A stretch of DNA of 64,000 bases from Mesorhizobium sp. DCY119 (GTDB lineage: Bacteria; Pseudomonadota; Alphaproteobacteria; Rhizobiales; Rhizobiaceae), in contig NZ_CP031834.1 of NCBI RefSeq assembly GCF_003590645.1, positions 62,001-126,000 of the forward strand, given 5' to 3'. Every line of letters begins with the position of its first letter. The stretch's first letter is position 1. The notes beneath the pieces were generated by a model. That model had not been told where the DNA came from, did no database searches, and saw only the letters and a program-made list of their open reading frames with translations. The translations under genes and the position numbers were made by a program. Below are positions 8,514-16,886 of this stretch, piece by piece.

Positions 8514-9784
8514 GCGACTTTCTCCTTTTCGATCAGACCGGCCAGCGCATTGATTTCATCGAGGCTGTGGATGTTGCGGCGGTTGACGACGAGATGCCGG
8601 CCGAACTTCAGCGCCTTCGTCTCGCAGGCCGCGCGCAGATCCTCATCCTCGATGGCCTCGAAATCGGCATTGTGGGCGAGGCCGAGAATGCGGCGGTGAA
8701 TCTCGACGCCGGCAAAGCCCAGCATGTCGGTCCAGATGCCGTGCAGCACATGGTCGAGCGCCTGCTCGCTGCCGAAGACATCGCCGCGCTCCTCGAACAG
8801 GCTTTTGGCGTAGAGCATGCCGCTGCGTTCTGTGCGCCACAGATGCGCGAATTCGGTGCGGAAGACCGACCATGTCTCGACGATCACGCCGAGCAGATAA
8901 GCGCGCTGAGCCTCGCGATTGCCGTCCTGCTCGTGGCCGCGTTGCGAGAAGAACGCCATCCAGAAATTCGCCAGCAGCATGCCGACATCGAATGCCATTG
9001 GCCCATAGAAGGCGAATTCGGGATCGATGATCCGCGTGTCCTCGTCGGTCACCATGATGGAGCCCGAGTGGAGATCGCCATGCAGCAGCGTCTCGGCATT
9101 GGCCGCGAAGAGATGCTTCAGCCTCTGCGCCTCGACCTTGAGGTCGCGGTCGGCGCGCAACTCGGCGACGATGCCGTCGAGCTGCGGCGTGGTGTGGCGG
9201 TTCATCGCCGCTTCGAAATAGGGATCGGTGAAGACGAGATTCTCGGTGATGTCGCAAAGCTCGGCATTGTCGGCAAACAGCGCCAGATCCTCCTTGCGCG
9301 CCCGCGCCTTCATATGGAGGTCGGAGCCGCGGAACAGCGTGCGGGCCATGAACAGGCCGAGGTCGCGCGCGATCTTCGGCGGCGTGCGCCCCTCGATCAG
9401 CGCCCGGCGCAGAATGATATGCGGCGACAGATACTCCATGACGATCAGCGCCTGCGCCTCGTCGAAATGGTAGATCGCGGGCACCGTGCCCTTGCCGGCG
9501 CGGGCTTCCTGTCTTGTCAGCGCGTGATATTCGAAGAAGGACCGCTTGAGTGGCAGCGGCCAGCTGTCACCGACGAGCCGCACATAAGGCAGCGCCTGCT
9601 TGACGACCACGCTGCCCTTCTCGCCCTCGACGATGAAGACGAGATTGAGATTGCCGTCGCCAACCTCGCGTACCTTCCACTTGCCGGTGTCAGTGCCGAT
9701 GCGTGCGGTGACCGCCTCCGTGCCACCCAGCCGCGACGCCAGCGTCTCGATCGACAATGCCTCGAATGTCATCACTTTCGTCAC
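8510..9784 (-). CDS. mtnK: S-methyl-5-thioribose kinase
   Basis: MtnK phosphorylates 5-methylthioribose (some homologues also 5-deoxyribose) at C1 with ATP. It has the aminoglycoside-phosphotransferase-like kinase fold: the ATP-site start [13 protein letters not shown], catalytic loop [13 protein letters not shown] and metal-binding [14 protein letters not shown] 9784 is chosen because GGGAGG (9795-9790) lies 5 bases before it; an ATG at 9772 would be 17 bases away, and the frame to 9883 runs into the operator. That gives 424 residues, normal for the family. It is first in a two-gene operon with mtnA and divergent from the ABC importer genes. Confidence 0.92.
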   Translation of the reverse strand: MTKVMTFEALSIETLASRLGGTEAVTARIGTDTGKWKVREVGDGNLNLVFIVEGEKGSVVVKQALPYVRLVGDSWPLPLKRSFFEYHALTRQEARAGKGTVPAIYHFDEAQALIVMEYLSPHIILRRALIEGRTPPKIARDLGLFMARTLFRGSDLHMKARARKEDLALFADNAELCDITENLVFTDPYFEAAMNRHTTPQLDGIVAELRADRDLKVEAQRLKHLFAANAETLLHGDLHSGSIMVTDEDTRIIDPEFAFYGPMAFDVGMLLANFWMAFFSQRGHEQDGNREAQRAYLLGVIVETWSVFRTEFAHLWRTERSGMLYAKSLFEERGDVFGSEQALDHVLHGIWTDMLGFAGVEIHRRILGLAHNADFEAIEDEDLRAACETKALKFGRHLVVNRRNIHSLDEINALAGLIEKEKVA

Positions 9785-9860
9785 CGGTTCCTCCCGTCGC
9801 CTGCCTGCGCCAAGCATGACGGACCAGACAAGACCATGAAAGGGGTAGCTCACCATTCTG

Positions 9861-9887
9861 TCAAATGTCAATCGTATTGACATTTGA
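9861..9887. promoter_or_regulatory. perfect 12-3-12 palindrome, candidate SorC-family operator
   Basis: TCAAATGTCAAT (9861-9872) and ATTGACATTTGA (9876-9887) are exact reverse complements around CGT. It lies in the 143-bp region between divergent mtnK and the ABC ATPase gene, and each arm contains TTGACA, a perfect -35 hexamer. A partial copy (AAAAGTCAATCG) precedes the SorC-type regulator gene at 17.9 kb. This fits a repressor or sugar-responsive operator controlling both arms. Confidence 0.75.
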
Positions 9888-9905
9888 TGATGCGCTTCAT
9901 AGCAT
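9877..9905 (+). promoter_or_regulatory. probable promoter of the ABC importer operon
   Basis: TTGACA (9877-9882) inside the palindrome, a 17-base spacer, then TAGCAT (9900-9905). The position, about 20 bases before GGGAGG and the ATG at 9928, is suitable. Confidence 0.5.
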
Positions 9906-9927
9906 CCTTGTCATTGGGAGGAAATGA

Positions 9928-11439
9928 ATGGTCGAGGGTGCCGTGTTCCGCGCTGCGGGCCTGAAGAAATCCTTTGGTCCCATTCAGGTGCTTGGCGGGG
10001 TCGGGCTGGAACTTCACGCGGGTGAGGTGACGGTGCTGATGGGCGCCAATGGCGCCGGCAAGTCGACGCTGGTGAAGATCGTCAGCGGCGTCTACAGCCT
10101 CGATGAAGGCGAAATCACCCTCGACGGAAAACCCTTTCAACCGGCCACTCCTGCAGAAGCCATTCGCGCCGGCGTGGTGACGGTGCACCAGAACATTGCC
10201 GACGGCGTGGTCGCGGCCCTCGATGTCGCCACCAACCTCACGCTCGACCGGCTGAACGGCAAGGGCGCTCCGCTGCTCTTCAATCCGCGCCGCGTGCGTC
10301 GTGAAGCGCGAAAAGTCGCCGATGCGATGGGCCTGTCGATTGACCTCGACGCCCAGATCGCAGACCTGTCGCTGGCCGACCGGCAGATGGTGGCGATTGC
10401 GCGCGCCATGGCGCATGAGCCGAAGGTGCTCATTCTCGACGAGCCGACTTCGTCGCTCTCCAGCGCCGAGGCGAACCGCCTGTTCAAGCTGATCGACCAT
10501 CTGCGCGGGCGCGGCGTGGCGATCCTCTACATCTCGCATCGCATGTCCGACATCCGCCGGCTTGCCGACCGCATCATCAGCCTGCGCGACGGCGTCATTG
10601 CCGGTGTGTTCGGGGAAAAGCCGCTCGACTACGAAGGCGCGGTCAATGCCATGCTCGGCCAGAAGATCGGCCTCAGCGCGGTTGCCGTGCGCCATGCCGA
10701 CGGGGCGATCTTCTCAGCCGAGCACCTGCGGATCGCCGAAGGATCAACACCCTTTTCGCTGACCCTCGGCGACGGCGAGATCGTCGCCATCACCGGCCTT
10801 GTTGGCGTCGGCAAAACGGCGCTGGCCGAAACGCTGTTCGGCCTGCGCAAGCCTTTGGCCGGCGACATGAATCTGAATGGCCAGTCCTATGCGCCGAAAT
10901 CGACCAGCGAGGCCATCAATGCCGGTGTGTTTCTCGTCGCCAAGGACCGAGCCGAGAACGGCATCGTCCACGACTTCAATATCTACGAGAATATGAGCCT
11001 GCCCTTCCTCCAGCGCCTGTCGCGTTTGAGTGTGTTGAAGCGCGGCGCCGAACGCGTCACGGCGCGTCAGCAGATCGCCGATCTCGGCATCGTCTGCCGC
11101 ACCGAGCGCGACGAGATGGGCACGCTTTCGGGCGGCAACCAGCAGAAGGTGATGGTGGCGCGCTGGATGTCGCAGACTGCACGGCTGTTCATTCTCGACG
11201 AGCCGTTCCAGGGCGTCGACATTGCCGCGCGCCGCGACATCGCCGCCAAGCTGCGGGCGAGTTCCGCCGGCCGCGCCACGCTCATCTTCGTCACCGAACT
11301 CGATGAGGCGCTGGAAACCGCCGACCGCATTCTGGTGATGTCCGAACACTCGATCGTCGGCGAACACCGCAATGCCGAAGTCGACATGGACCGGCTGCTC
11401 GCCGAGATCGCGGGCCAGCCGGTGCGGGGCGCGGCATGA
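9928..11439 (+). CDS. CUT2-type sugar ABC transporter ATP-binding protein (probably methylthioribose/deoxyribose)
   Basis: This 503-residue protein has two fused nucleotide-binding domains, as in RbsA/XylG. Domain 1 has Walker A GANGAGKST (39-47), a degenerate signature (DLSLADRQMVAIARA) and Walker B VLILDEPTSSLS. Domain 2 has a degenerate Walker A (GVGKTALAE), an intact signature LSGGNQQKVMVARW and LFILDEPFQGVD. Such asymmetry is normal in CUT2 importers. It powers uptake through the permease encoded next. GGGAGG precedes the ATG. The substrate is inferred only from the divergent mtnK-mtnA genes; ribose or rhamnose-like sugars are alternatives. Confidence 0.85.
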   Translation: MVEGAVFRAAGLKKSFGPIQVLGGVGLELHAGEVTVLMGANGAGKSTLVKIVSGVYSLDEGEITLDGKPFQPATPAEAIRAGVVTVHQNIADGVVAALDVATNLTLDRLNGKGAPLLFNPRRVRREARKVADAMGLSIDLDAQIADLSLADRQMVAIARAMAHEPKVLILDEPTSSLSSAEANRLFKLIDHLRGRGVAILYISHRMSDIRRLADRIISLRDGVIAGVFGEKPLDYEGAVNAMLGQKIGLSAVAVRHADGAIFSAEHLRIAEGSTPFSLTLGDGEIVAITGLVGVGKTALAETLFGLRKPLAGDMNLNGQSYAPKSTSEAINAGVFLVAKDRAENGIVHDFNIYENMSLPFLQRLSRLSVLKRGAERVTARQQIADLGIVCRTERDEMGTLSGGNQQKVMVARWMSQTARLFILDEPFQGVDIAARRDIAAKLRASSAGRATLIFVTELDEALETADRILVMSEHSIVGEHRNAEVDMDRLLAEIAGQPVRGAA

Positions 11440-11515
11440 GGCTGCAAATACACAGGAGCCAGGACGGAATGCATTTCATGACGATTTCGGCGCGCGCCGG
11501 CGGAGGCTGCGCAGA

Positions 11516-12511
11516 ATGACAGTGCGTGACCTTGCAATACGCTACGGCTTCCTCGCGCTTCTGGCGGCGATGATCGCCTATTTCGCCATTTCGGCCAGCG
11601 GTTTCGTTTCGCCGCAAAGTGCGGTCTTCATCTTCCAGTCGGTGGCGATCACCGGCGTTCTGGCGCTCGGCGTCACCGCCACGCTGGTCGTCGGCGGCTT
11701 CGACCTGTCCATCGGCTCGGTCGCCACGACGGCAATGATGGCTGCCGCCTATGTCATGGTGGTGCTGGAGCAGAATGCGCTTGTCGCCGTCATCGTCTGC
11801 CTGGCCATCGGCGTCATCGTCGGCCTGATCAACGGCTTCCTGATCGTCTATATGCGCGTGCCGGACCTGCTTGCGACCCTCGGCATGATGTTCCTGCTGG
11901 TCGGCCTTCAGCGCATCCCGACCGAGGGCCGCTCGATCGCCACCGGCATGACCATGCCCGACGGTTCGGTGGCGAGCGGCACCTTCAGCCCGGCCTTCCT
12001 GGCGCTCGGACGCCACCGCTTCGATTTCTTCATTCCCAACCTCGTCCCGGTCTCGGTCGTGGTGCTTCTGATCCTCGCCGTGCTGATCTGGTTCTTCCTC
12101 GAATACACCCGTTTCGGGCGCATGATGTATGCGGTGGGCAGCAACGAACGCGCCGCCCAGCTCGCCGGCGCGCCTGTCAAGGCATACAAGATCTGGGCCT
12201 ATGTGATTTCCGGCATTTTCGCCTCAATCGGCGGAATTTTGCTCGCGGCGCGACTTGGACGCGGCGACATCGCTTCGGGTAACAATCTGCTGCTGGATTC
12301 CGTTGCCGCCGCACTCATCGGTTTTGCCGTTCTGGGCGCTGCAAAGCCCAACGCCTTCGGCACCGCGATCGGCGCGCTCTTCGTCGGCATCCTGTTGCAG
12401 GGGCTGACGATGATGAACGCGCCCTACTACACGCAGGACTTCGTCAAGGGCGTGGTTCTGGTGGTTGCGCTGGTCTTCACCTTCGCATTGTCGAGGAGTG
12501 GCCAGAGATAG
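11516..12511 (+). CDS. CUT2-type sugar ABC transporter permease
   Basis: A 331-residue inner-membrane protein of the RbsC family with about eight to ten hydrophobic segments. It contains the family's GGFDLSIGSV segment near 60 and YAVGSNERAAQLAGAPVKAYKIWAY loop that docks on the ATPase. The ATG at 11516 has GGAGG 9 bases upstream. It follows the ATPase gene after 76 bases and is separated from the binding-protein gene by a double palindrome. Partner of the adjacent ATPase and periplasmic protein. Confidence 0.85.
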   Translation: MTVRDLAIRYGFLALLAAMIAYFAISASGFVSPQSAVFIFQSVAITGVLALGVTATLVVGGFDLSIGSVATTAMMAAAYVMVVLEQNALVAVIVCLAIGVIVGLINGFLIVYMRVPDLLATLGMMFLLVGLQRIPTEGRSIATGMTMPDGSVASGTFSPAFLALGRHRFDFFIPNLVPVSVVVLLILAVLIWFFLEYTRFGRMMYAVGSNERAAQLAGAPVKAYKIWAYVISGIFASIGGILLAARLGRGDIASGNNLLLDSVAAALIGFAVLGAAKPNAFGTAIGALFVGILLQGLTMMNAPYYTQDFVKGVVLVVALVFTFALSRSGQR

Positions 12512-12610
12512 AGCATCGGACCGAAAAGTGGGTACCGGTTTTCGGTCCGATGCTCATTCTAAGTGCTAGATCGTCCTTTGTGCGTCCAAATGGACGCACG
12601 GCGATCTAGG
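12511..12610. repeat. double intergenic palindrome
   Basis: Arms 12511-12527 and 12539-12555 are a perfect 17-bp inverted repeat (starting GAGCATCGGACCG) with an 11-base loop. A second structure pairs 12566-12573 with 12602-12609 and 12580-12587 with 12592-12599 around AAAT. The first resembles an intergenic palindrome frequent in rhizobial genomes. Lying between permease and binding-protein genes, it could stabilise the upstream mRNA or uncouple expression of the binding protein. Confidence 0.75.
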
Positions 12611-12648
12611 TCGATACTTTGAAGTCAGGTTTTCAGTGGAGGAAAGTC

Positions 12649-13701
12649 ATGAAGATCGATCGCAGAACTCTCGGTAAAATGGCAATGGGCCTGGTCGGCG
12701 CCACCTGCCTTATGCAATTGCCGGCCATGGCCCAGGAAAAGCCCGCGCCGTTCGACAATCCCGGCAACGTCAAGATCGCGCTGGTGCGCTATCTCTCGAC
12801 CGGCGATTTCTTCCAGGCCTATCTGTCAGGCGTGGAAAGCCAGGCCAAGGCGCTGGGCGTCGACCTGCGCGTGCTCGACAGCCGGCAGGATGCCGCCCTG
12901 CAGGCCGACATGGTCGACCAGGCGATCGCGCTTGGCGTCAACGGCATCATCATCCAGCACGGCCTGACCGAATCCATGAAGGAAGCGGCACAGCGCGCTG
13001 TCGATGCCGGCATCAAGGTCGTGGCCTTCGACGTCAATGTCGAGAACGACAAGATCCCGCAGATCGAGCAGTCGGACCGCGACCTCGCCCGGCTGGCGCT
13101 GGAGCAAGCGATCAAGGACAATGGCGAAAGCTGGAAGGCCGGCTATGTCTATGTCGCCGGCATCGCCCCGCTCGACCGCCGCAACGAGACCTGGGTGGAC
13201 TTCAAGAAGAAATATCCGGGCATCGAGGAGAAAGCGATGTTCGGCACGCTGGACAATCCGATCGCCAATTCGGTCGCCAACCAGGCCCGCTCGGTGATCA
13301 CCGCCAATCCCGACATCAAGGTGATGTTCGCCCCTTATGACGAGTTCGCCAAGGGCGTGAAGATCGCGGTCGACGAGGCCGGCCTGTCCTCCGACATCAA
13401 GATCTACTCGGCCGATATCTCGACCTCCGACATCGCCGCGATGCGCGAGTCGGGCAGCGCCTGGGCCGCAACCGCCGCCACCAACCCAGCCGTCGTCGGC
13501 CAGGTCTCGGTGCGCGCGCTGGCACAGCTTCTGGCCGGCGAAGACCCGGGCAAGAGCGTCATCGTGCCGCCGACGCTGATCACCCAGAAGGACCTCAACG
13601 ACAACGACATCAAGAACATGGAAGACCTGTCGGCCAAGCTGCCGCAATTCGCCCATGCCGATGTCGCCATGCCGGCCTGGATGCCGAACCCGAACAAGTG
13701 A
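12649..13701 (+). CDS. periplasmic sugar-binding protein of the ABC importer
   Basis: The 350-residue protein has an N-terminal signal peptide (MKIDRRTLGKMAMGLVGATC, cleaved near PAMAQE) and the type 1 periplasmic binding fold of the RbsB family. Typical segments are QAYLSGVESQAKALGVDLRVLDSR, QAIALGVNGIIIQHG, KVVAFDVNVEND and MFAPYDEFAKGVKIAVDEAG. GGAGG lies 6 bases before ATG 12649; an in-frame ATG at 12619 is less likely. It delivers the sugar to the permease. Linkage to mtnK and mtnA suggests methylthioribose or 5-deoxyribose; this is inference. Confidence 0.85.
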   Translation: MKIDRRTLGKMAMGLVGATCLMQLPAMAQEKPAPFDNPGNVKIALVRYLSTGDFFQAYLSGVESQAKALGVDLRVLDSRQDAALQADMVDQAIALGVNGIIIQHGLTESMKEAAQRAVDAGIKVVAFDVNVENDKIPQIEQSDRDLARLALEQAIKDNGESWKAGYVYVAGIAPLDRRNETWVDFKKKYPGIEEKAMFGTLDNPIANSVANQARSVITANPDIKVMFAPYDEFAKGVKIAVDEAGLSSDIKIYSADISTSDIAAMRESGSAWAATAATNPAVVGQVSVRALAQLLAGEDPGKSVIVPPTLITQKDLNDNDIKNMEDLSAKLPQFAHADVAMPAWMPNPNK

Positions 13702-13703
13702 TC

Positions 13704-13750
13704 TCTTGCGAAATCGCAAGAAAAACGAGGGGCGGCCTGATTGGCCGCCC
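13704..13750. terminator. two hairpins between convergent genes
   Basis: TCTTGCG/CGCAAGA (13704-13710 with 13715-13721) is followed by an A run. GGGCGGCC/GGCCGCCC (13730-13737 with 13743-13750) is followed by TTCTGCTT. Together they lie between the binding-protein gene and the convergent dioxygenase gene and look like bidirectional termination. Confidence 0.65.
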
Positions 13751-13772
13751 TTCTGCTTGTAGCGATTTGCCT

Positions 13773-14564
13773 TCAGAATTTCAGGCCGCACGCCTTTCTG
13801 ATCGCGATCTGAACCGGTGATGGCGGCAGAGACGGATCGAACTCGCCCTTCGGCAGCAGCGGCGGCTGCGCCATGAAACGCGGCTGCGTTCCGCGATGCG
13901 GCTGCGCGGTGTGAACGATGAAGGGATGGCACAGGAACACCGTTCCGGCCCGGCCGGTCGCCAATACCTCGTCGCAGGTCTCCGCGCCGCCAAAGCCATC
14001 CTGCGCCAACTCCTGCAGCGTCATGCCTTCCGGCCCCCGAGGCAGGAGACGGCGCGCGATCATATGATGCGAGCCGACGCGAATTCTCGTCGGCGCATCG
14101 TCAGGCCCCACGTCCGAGAACAGGAACAGCATCAGCAACGCGCGTCCCGTGCTTGTGACATTGCTCCGCCACTGCATGAAATCCGGATTATCGGTTCCGA
14201 AGCTCATGTCGACATGCCATCCCGTGTCGCCCGGATCGTCGTGGGAGGGAAAGCGGACGGGAAATGTCCCAAGCCCTTGCGGCGGTATCCAGCGGCCCTC
14301 GCCCGCAAGCGCATCGTAAGCGGCGTGCAGGCGCGAGGTGTTGGCGGCCTCGACGAAGGGTTGCTGCGTCATGAAGCCCAGGCGAATGACGGGCTGCCTC
14401 CATTCTTCCGGACGATCCGGCGAGAGCCCCATTGCCGTCCACATAATGTCGCGGCACGCCCGGGCAACGCTGCTGCTGAAGGCACCCTCCAGCGCGACAT
14501 AACCATGATCAATGAATTTATCGACCTGAGCTTCACTCAGGCCGTATTGGCTGGATTTCGGCAT
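13773..14564 (-). CDS. phytanoyl-CoA dioxygenase (PhyH) family protein
   Basis: A 263-residue 2-oxoglutarate/Fe(II)-dependent oxygenase. The iron-binding facial triad is visible as H117-x-D119 (TGWHVDMSFG) and H218 (LCHPFIVHTA), with arginines 225 and 229 placed to hold 2-oxoglutarate. Start 14564 has GGAGA 10 bases upstream; the longer frame adds 21 residues with no obvious ribosome site. The family hydroxylates many small molecules. It is on the same strand downstream of the aldolase and SorC genes, so it may act on the pathway's substrate or aldehyde product. The actual substrate is unknown. Confidence 0.75.
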   Translation of the reverse strand: MPKSSQYGLSEAQVDKFIDHGYVALEGAFSSSVARACRDIMWTAMGLSPDRPEEWRQPVIRLGFMTQQPFVEAANTSRLHAAYDALAGEGRWIPPQGLGTFPVRFPSHDDPGDTGWHVDMSFGTDNPDFMQWRSNVTSTGRALLMLFLFSDVGPDDAPTRIRVGSHHMIARRLLPRGPEGMTLQELAQDGFGGAETCDEVLATGRAGTVFLCHPFIVHTAQPHRGTQPRFMAQPPLLPKGEFDPSLPPSPVQIAIRKACGLKF

Positions 14565-14650
14565 TGTCCAATTATCTCCGTTTGGCGACCAACCACGCGG
14601 CGCCATCAAAACCTGCTCGGCGCACAAGGCGCCCCGGAACGTTGCTCCGG

Positions 14651-14758
14651 TCAGGCCAGCGGGAAGAATGTGGACATAAACATCATGTACCCGACATAGG
14701 CCGGCGTTGCCTGCGAGGCAAGAGCGCCGGCCAGAGCCGTGGAGATTGCAGGCAGCAC
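14651..14758 (-). other. possible 35-residue membrane peptide or transporter remnant
   Basis: Just after the aldolase stop, a frame with GTG at 14758, preceded by TTGAGGG, encodes about 35 residues. They include ALAGALASQATPAYVGYMMF and end MSTFFPLA. It reads like a C-terminal transmembrane segment with natural codon use. It could be a tiny membrane protein or the tail of a deleted permease gene. The frame upstream is closed by TGA at 14777-14779. Low confidence. Confidence 0.3.
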
Positions 14759-14779
14759 TCGGCTGCCCTCAAGCGATCA

Positions 14780-16837
14780 TTACCGCAACGCCGCCGCGAT
14801 ATTCCCGCCGTCGACGGTGGTCACATCAGCCGTCGTGCGTTCGGCCAAGGCCTGATGCAGGAAGGCGAGTGCGACGTCCTCGGCTGTCACTTCCTGCCCG
14901 AGCAGATTGCCCGACATATAGTCCTTTTCCGACAGGCCGCGCGCGGTCGAGCGGCTGGCAATCATAGCGTCGGTGAGCAGGCCGGAGCGGATGCGGTCGG
15001 CGTTGACCGCGTTGGAGCGGATGCCGAGCGCGCCATATTCCAGCGCATATTGCCGTGACAGGAATAGCGTTGCCGCCTTGGGCAGGCCGTAGGCGCCGAA
15101 TTTTGCGCCCGGATTGACCGCCTGCTTGGACGCATTGAACAGAAGTACGCCGCCTGTACCCTGCTCCCTGAAGATGCGCACGGCGTTCTGCGCCACGCTC
15201 TGGTGAGCGAAGAAGTTCAACTCGAAGCTCTTGCGCAGCAGCGCATCGTCGATGTCGCCGATAGCGCCTTCCCAGGCAGCACCTGCATTCGATACGACGA
15301 TGTCGACGCCGCCATAGGTGGACACCGCCGCGTCGAAGGCTGCGCGAACGTCTTCCGGCTTGGTGATGTCGCCCCCGACACCGATGGAATTGTTGCCGGC
15401 CTTCTTGGCGACCTCTGCGGCCTTGGCCGCATCAAGATCGACGACCACGACATGTGCGCCGGTCTGCGCGAAGAGTTTCGCCGTCGCAGCCCCGATCGCG
15501 CCTGCACCGCCCGTCACCAGCACCACCTGTCCGGTCAGCGGCTTGGGCTTGTTGGAGGCAAGCTTGGCCTGCTCCAGCGACCAATATTCGAGGCCGAACA
15601 GTTCGGCCTGGCTGAGCGGGTGGAAGTCGCCGACGGCTTCGGCACCGCGCACCGCCTCGATCCACATCTCGCCGACATCGGAAGCGATTTTCGCATCCTT
15701 CAGCGTGCGGCCATGACCGAACATGCCGAGCCCCGGCACCAGCGACAGGCGCGGCATTGGATCGAGCATGGTGCGTTCGACATCGTCCAGCGCATTGTTG
15801 GTGTCGAAATAGCTGCGGTAATCCTTCTCGAAGGCTGCGACATGCTCGCGGATCGCCTTCTTGTAGTCGCCGAGTTTTTCGGCGTCCGGCGCCGGCAGCA
15901 CCATCGGCCCGGTCTTGATACGGATCGACAGATCGGGCGTGCTGACGCCCTGCTTTGCAAGGGCCGCGAGATTGGGCCGGTTGAAGAACTCGACGATCGC
16001 GGGCGAGGTGCGGAAGTCACTGACCATGCGATCGAAGCGGCCCTCGCCACGGTCGAAGGCAACCGCGCCGCGCAGGAAAGAGGCAAAGTCGGCCGGCTTG
16101 GCGAGCGTCTTCGGAAGCTCGATCGGCTTCGGCGCAGGCTTGCCACTTTTGGCGATGAAATCCTCGGCTACCGTCACATGATGGATCATGCGATCGTAGG
16201 CTTCCTTCGCGTTGTCGCCGAAGGTGAAGATGCCGTGCTTGTCGAGGATCAGGCCTTCGACGCTGGTATCGGCCTCGAACACTTCGGCTGCCGCCTTGGC
16301 GAGATCGAAACCGGGCTTGATGTAGGGCACATAACCCATCTTCGGGCCGAACACCTTGCGGATCAGCGCCTCGCTGTTCTCGCCCTGATCGACGATGGCA
16401 AGGACGGCGGTCGAGTGGGTGTGATCGACAAATTTATGCGGCAGGAAGGCGTGCAGCAGCGTTTCCACCGACGGATTGGGCGACGAGGGATCGATGAGGT
16501 TGGCGCGCTGCAGCGTCACCATATCCTCGTCGGACAGTTTGTCGAGCGCACGCGCTTTCAGCAGCGATCCCATCTTCACCGCCGGCAAGCCCTGCGGCTC
16601 GATGACGGCCATGTCCCAGCCGCTGCCCTTGACGCACAGCACATCCCATTCGTCGCCGATCAGGTCCTTGACCCGCATCTTTGCCGAGGTGTTGCCGCCG
16701 CCATGCAGCACCAGCCGCGGCTCGCCGCCGAGCAGGCGCGTGGTATAGACGCGCAGCGCCAGATCGCGCGCGACGCCTTTCTTAACATAGACCTCGACAA
16801 GCGCCTCGGCGTCGGCGTCATTCCACAGGTTCTTCAT
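14780..16837 (-). CDS. fused class II aldolase / short-chain dehydrogenase (RhaD-RhaE-like)
   Basis: The 685-residue protein joins a class II aldolase (about 1-400) to an SDR dehydrogenase (about 435-685). Aldolase marks are HGGGNTSAK (45-53), KGSG (70-73), PSVETLLHAF and zinc-ligand histidines H139, H141 and H201. SDR marks are TGGAGAIG (442-449), NNAG-like VSNAGA, Y583-x3-K587 and an aspartate after beta 2 that favours NAD. The closest known architecture is rhizobial bifunctional rhamnulose-1-phosphate aldolase/lactaldehyde dehydrogenase. Here, however, the kinase and isomerase in the locus are MtnK and MtnA. I therefore infer cleavage of 5-methylthioribulose-1-phosphate or 5-deoxyribulose-1-phosphate to DHAP and an aldehyde, with the SDR domain acting on that aldehyde. 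Confidence 0.85.
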   Translation of the reverse strand: MKNLWNDADAEALVEVYVKKGVARDLALRVYTTRLLGGEPRLVLHGGGNTSAKMRVKDLIGDEWDVLCVKGSGWDMAVIEPQGLPAVKMGSLLKARALDKLSDEDMVTLQRANLIDPSSPNPSVETLLHAFLPHKFVDHTHSTAVLAIVDQGENSEALIRKVFGPKMGYVPYIKPGFDLAKAAAEVFEADTSVEGLILDKHGIFTFGDNAKEAYDRMIHHVTVAEDFIAKSGKPAPKPIELPKTLAKPADFASFLRGAVAFDRGEGRFDRMVSDFRTSPAIVEFFNRPNLAALAKQGVSTPDLSIRIKTGPMVLPAPDAEKLGDYKKAIREHVAAFEKDYRSYFDTNNALDDVERTMLDPMPRLSLVPGLGMFGHGRTLKDAKIASDVGEMWIEAVRGAEAVGDFHPLSQAELFGLEYWSLEQAKLASNKPKPLTGQVVLVTGGAGAIGAATAKLFAQTGAHVVVVDLDAAKAAEVAKKAGNNSIGVGGDITKPEDVRAAFDAAVSTYGGVDIVVSNAGAAWEGAIGDIDDALLRKSFELNFFAHQSVAQNAVRIFREQGTGGVLLFNASKQAVNPGAKFGAYGLPKAATLFLSRQYALEYGALGIRSNAVNADRIRSGLLTDAMIASRSTARGLSEKDYMSGNLLGQEVTAEDVALAFLHQALAERTTADVTTVDGGNIAAALR

Positions 16838-16886
16838 TGTCTCTTCCCGTATTGCGTGTTCGCTTGAAGGTTTGTTGATTTTCGCG

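Noticed and set aside
7416-16837. L-rhamnose catabolic operon as explanation of the ABC, aldolase and regulator genes
   Set aside because: Rhizobial rhamnose operons carry rhaK, rhaI, rhaU and two permease genes; here there is one permease and the kinase and isomerase are MtnK and MtnA. Kept only as an alternative for the aldolase's ancestry.
15203-16867. Plus-strand open frame opposite the fused aldolase
   Set aside because: Aldolase and SDR motifs are on the minus strand; no domain on the plus strand.
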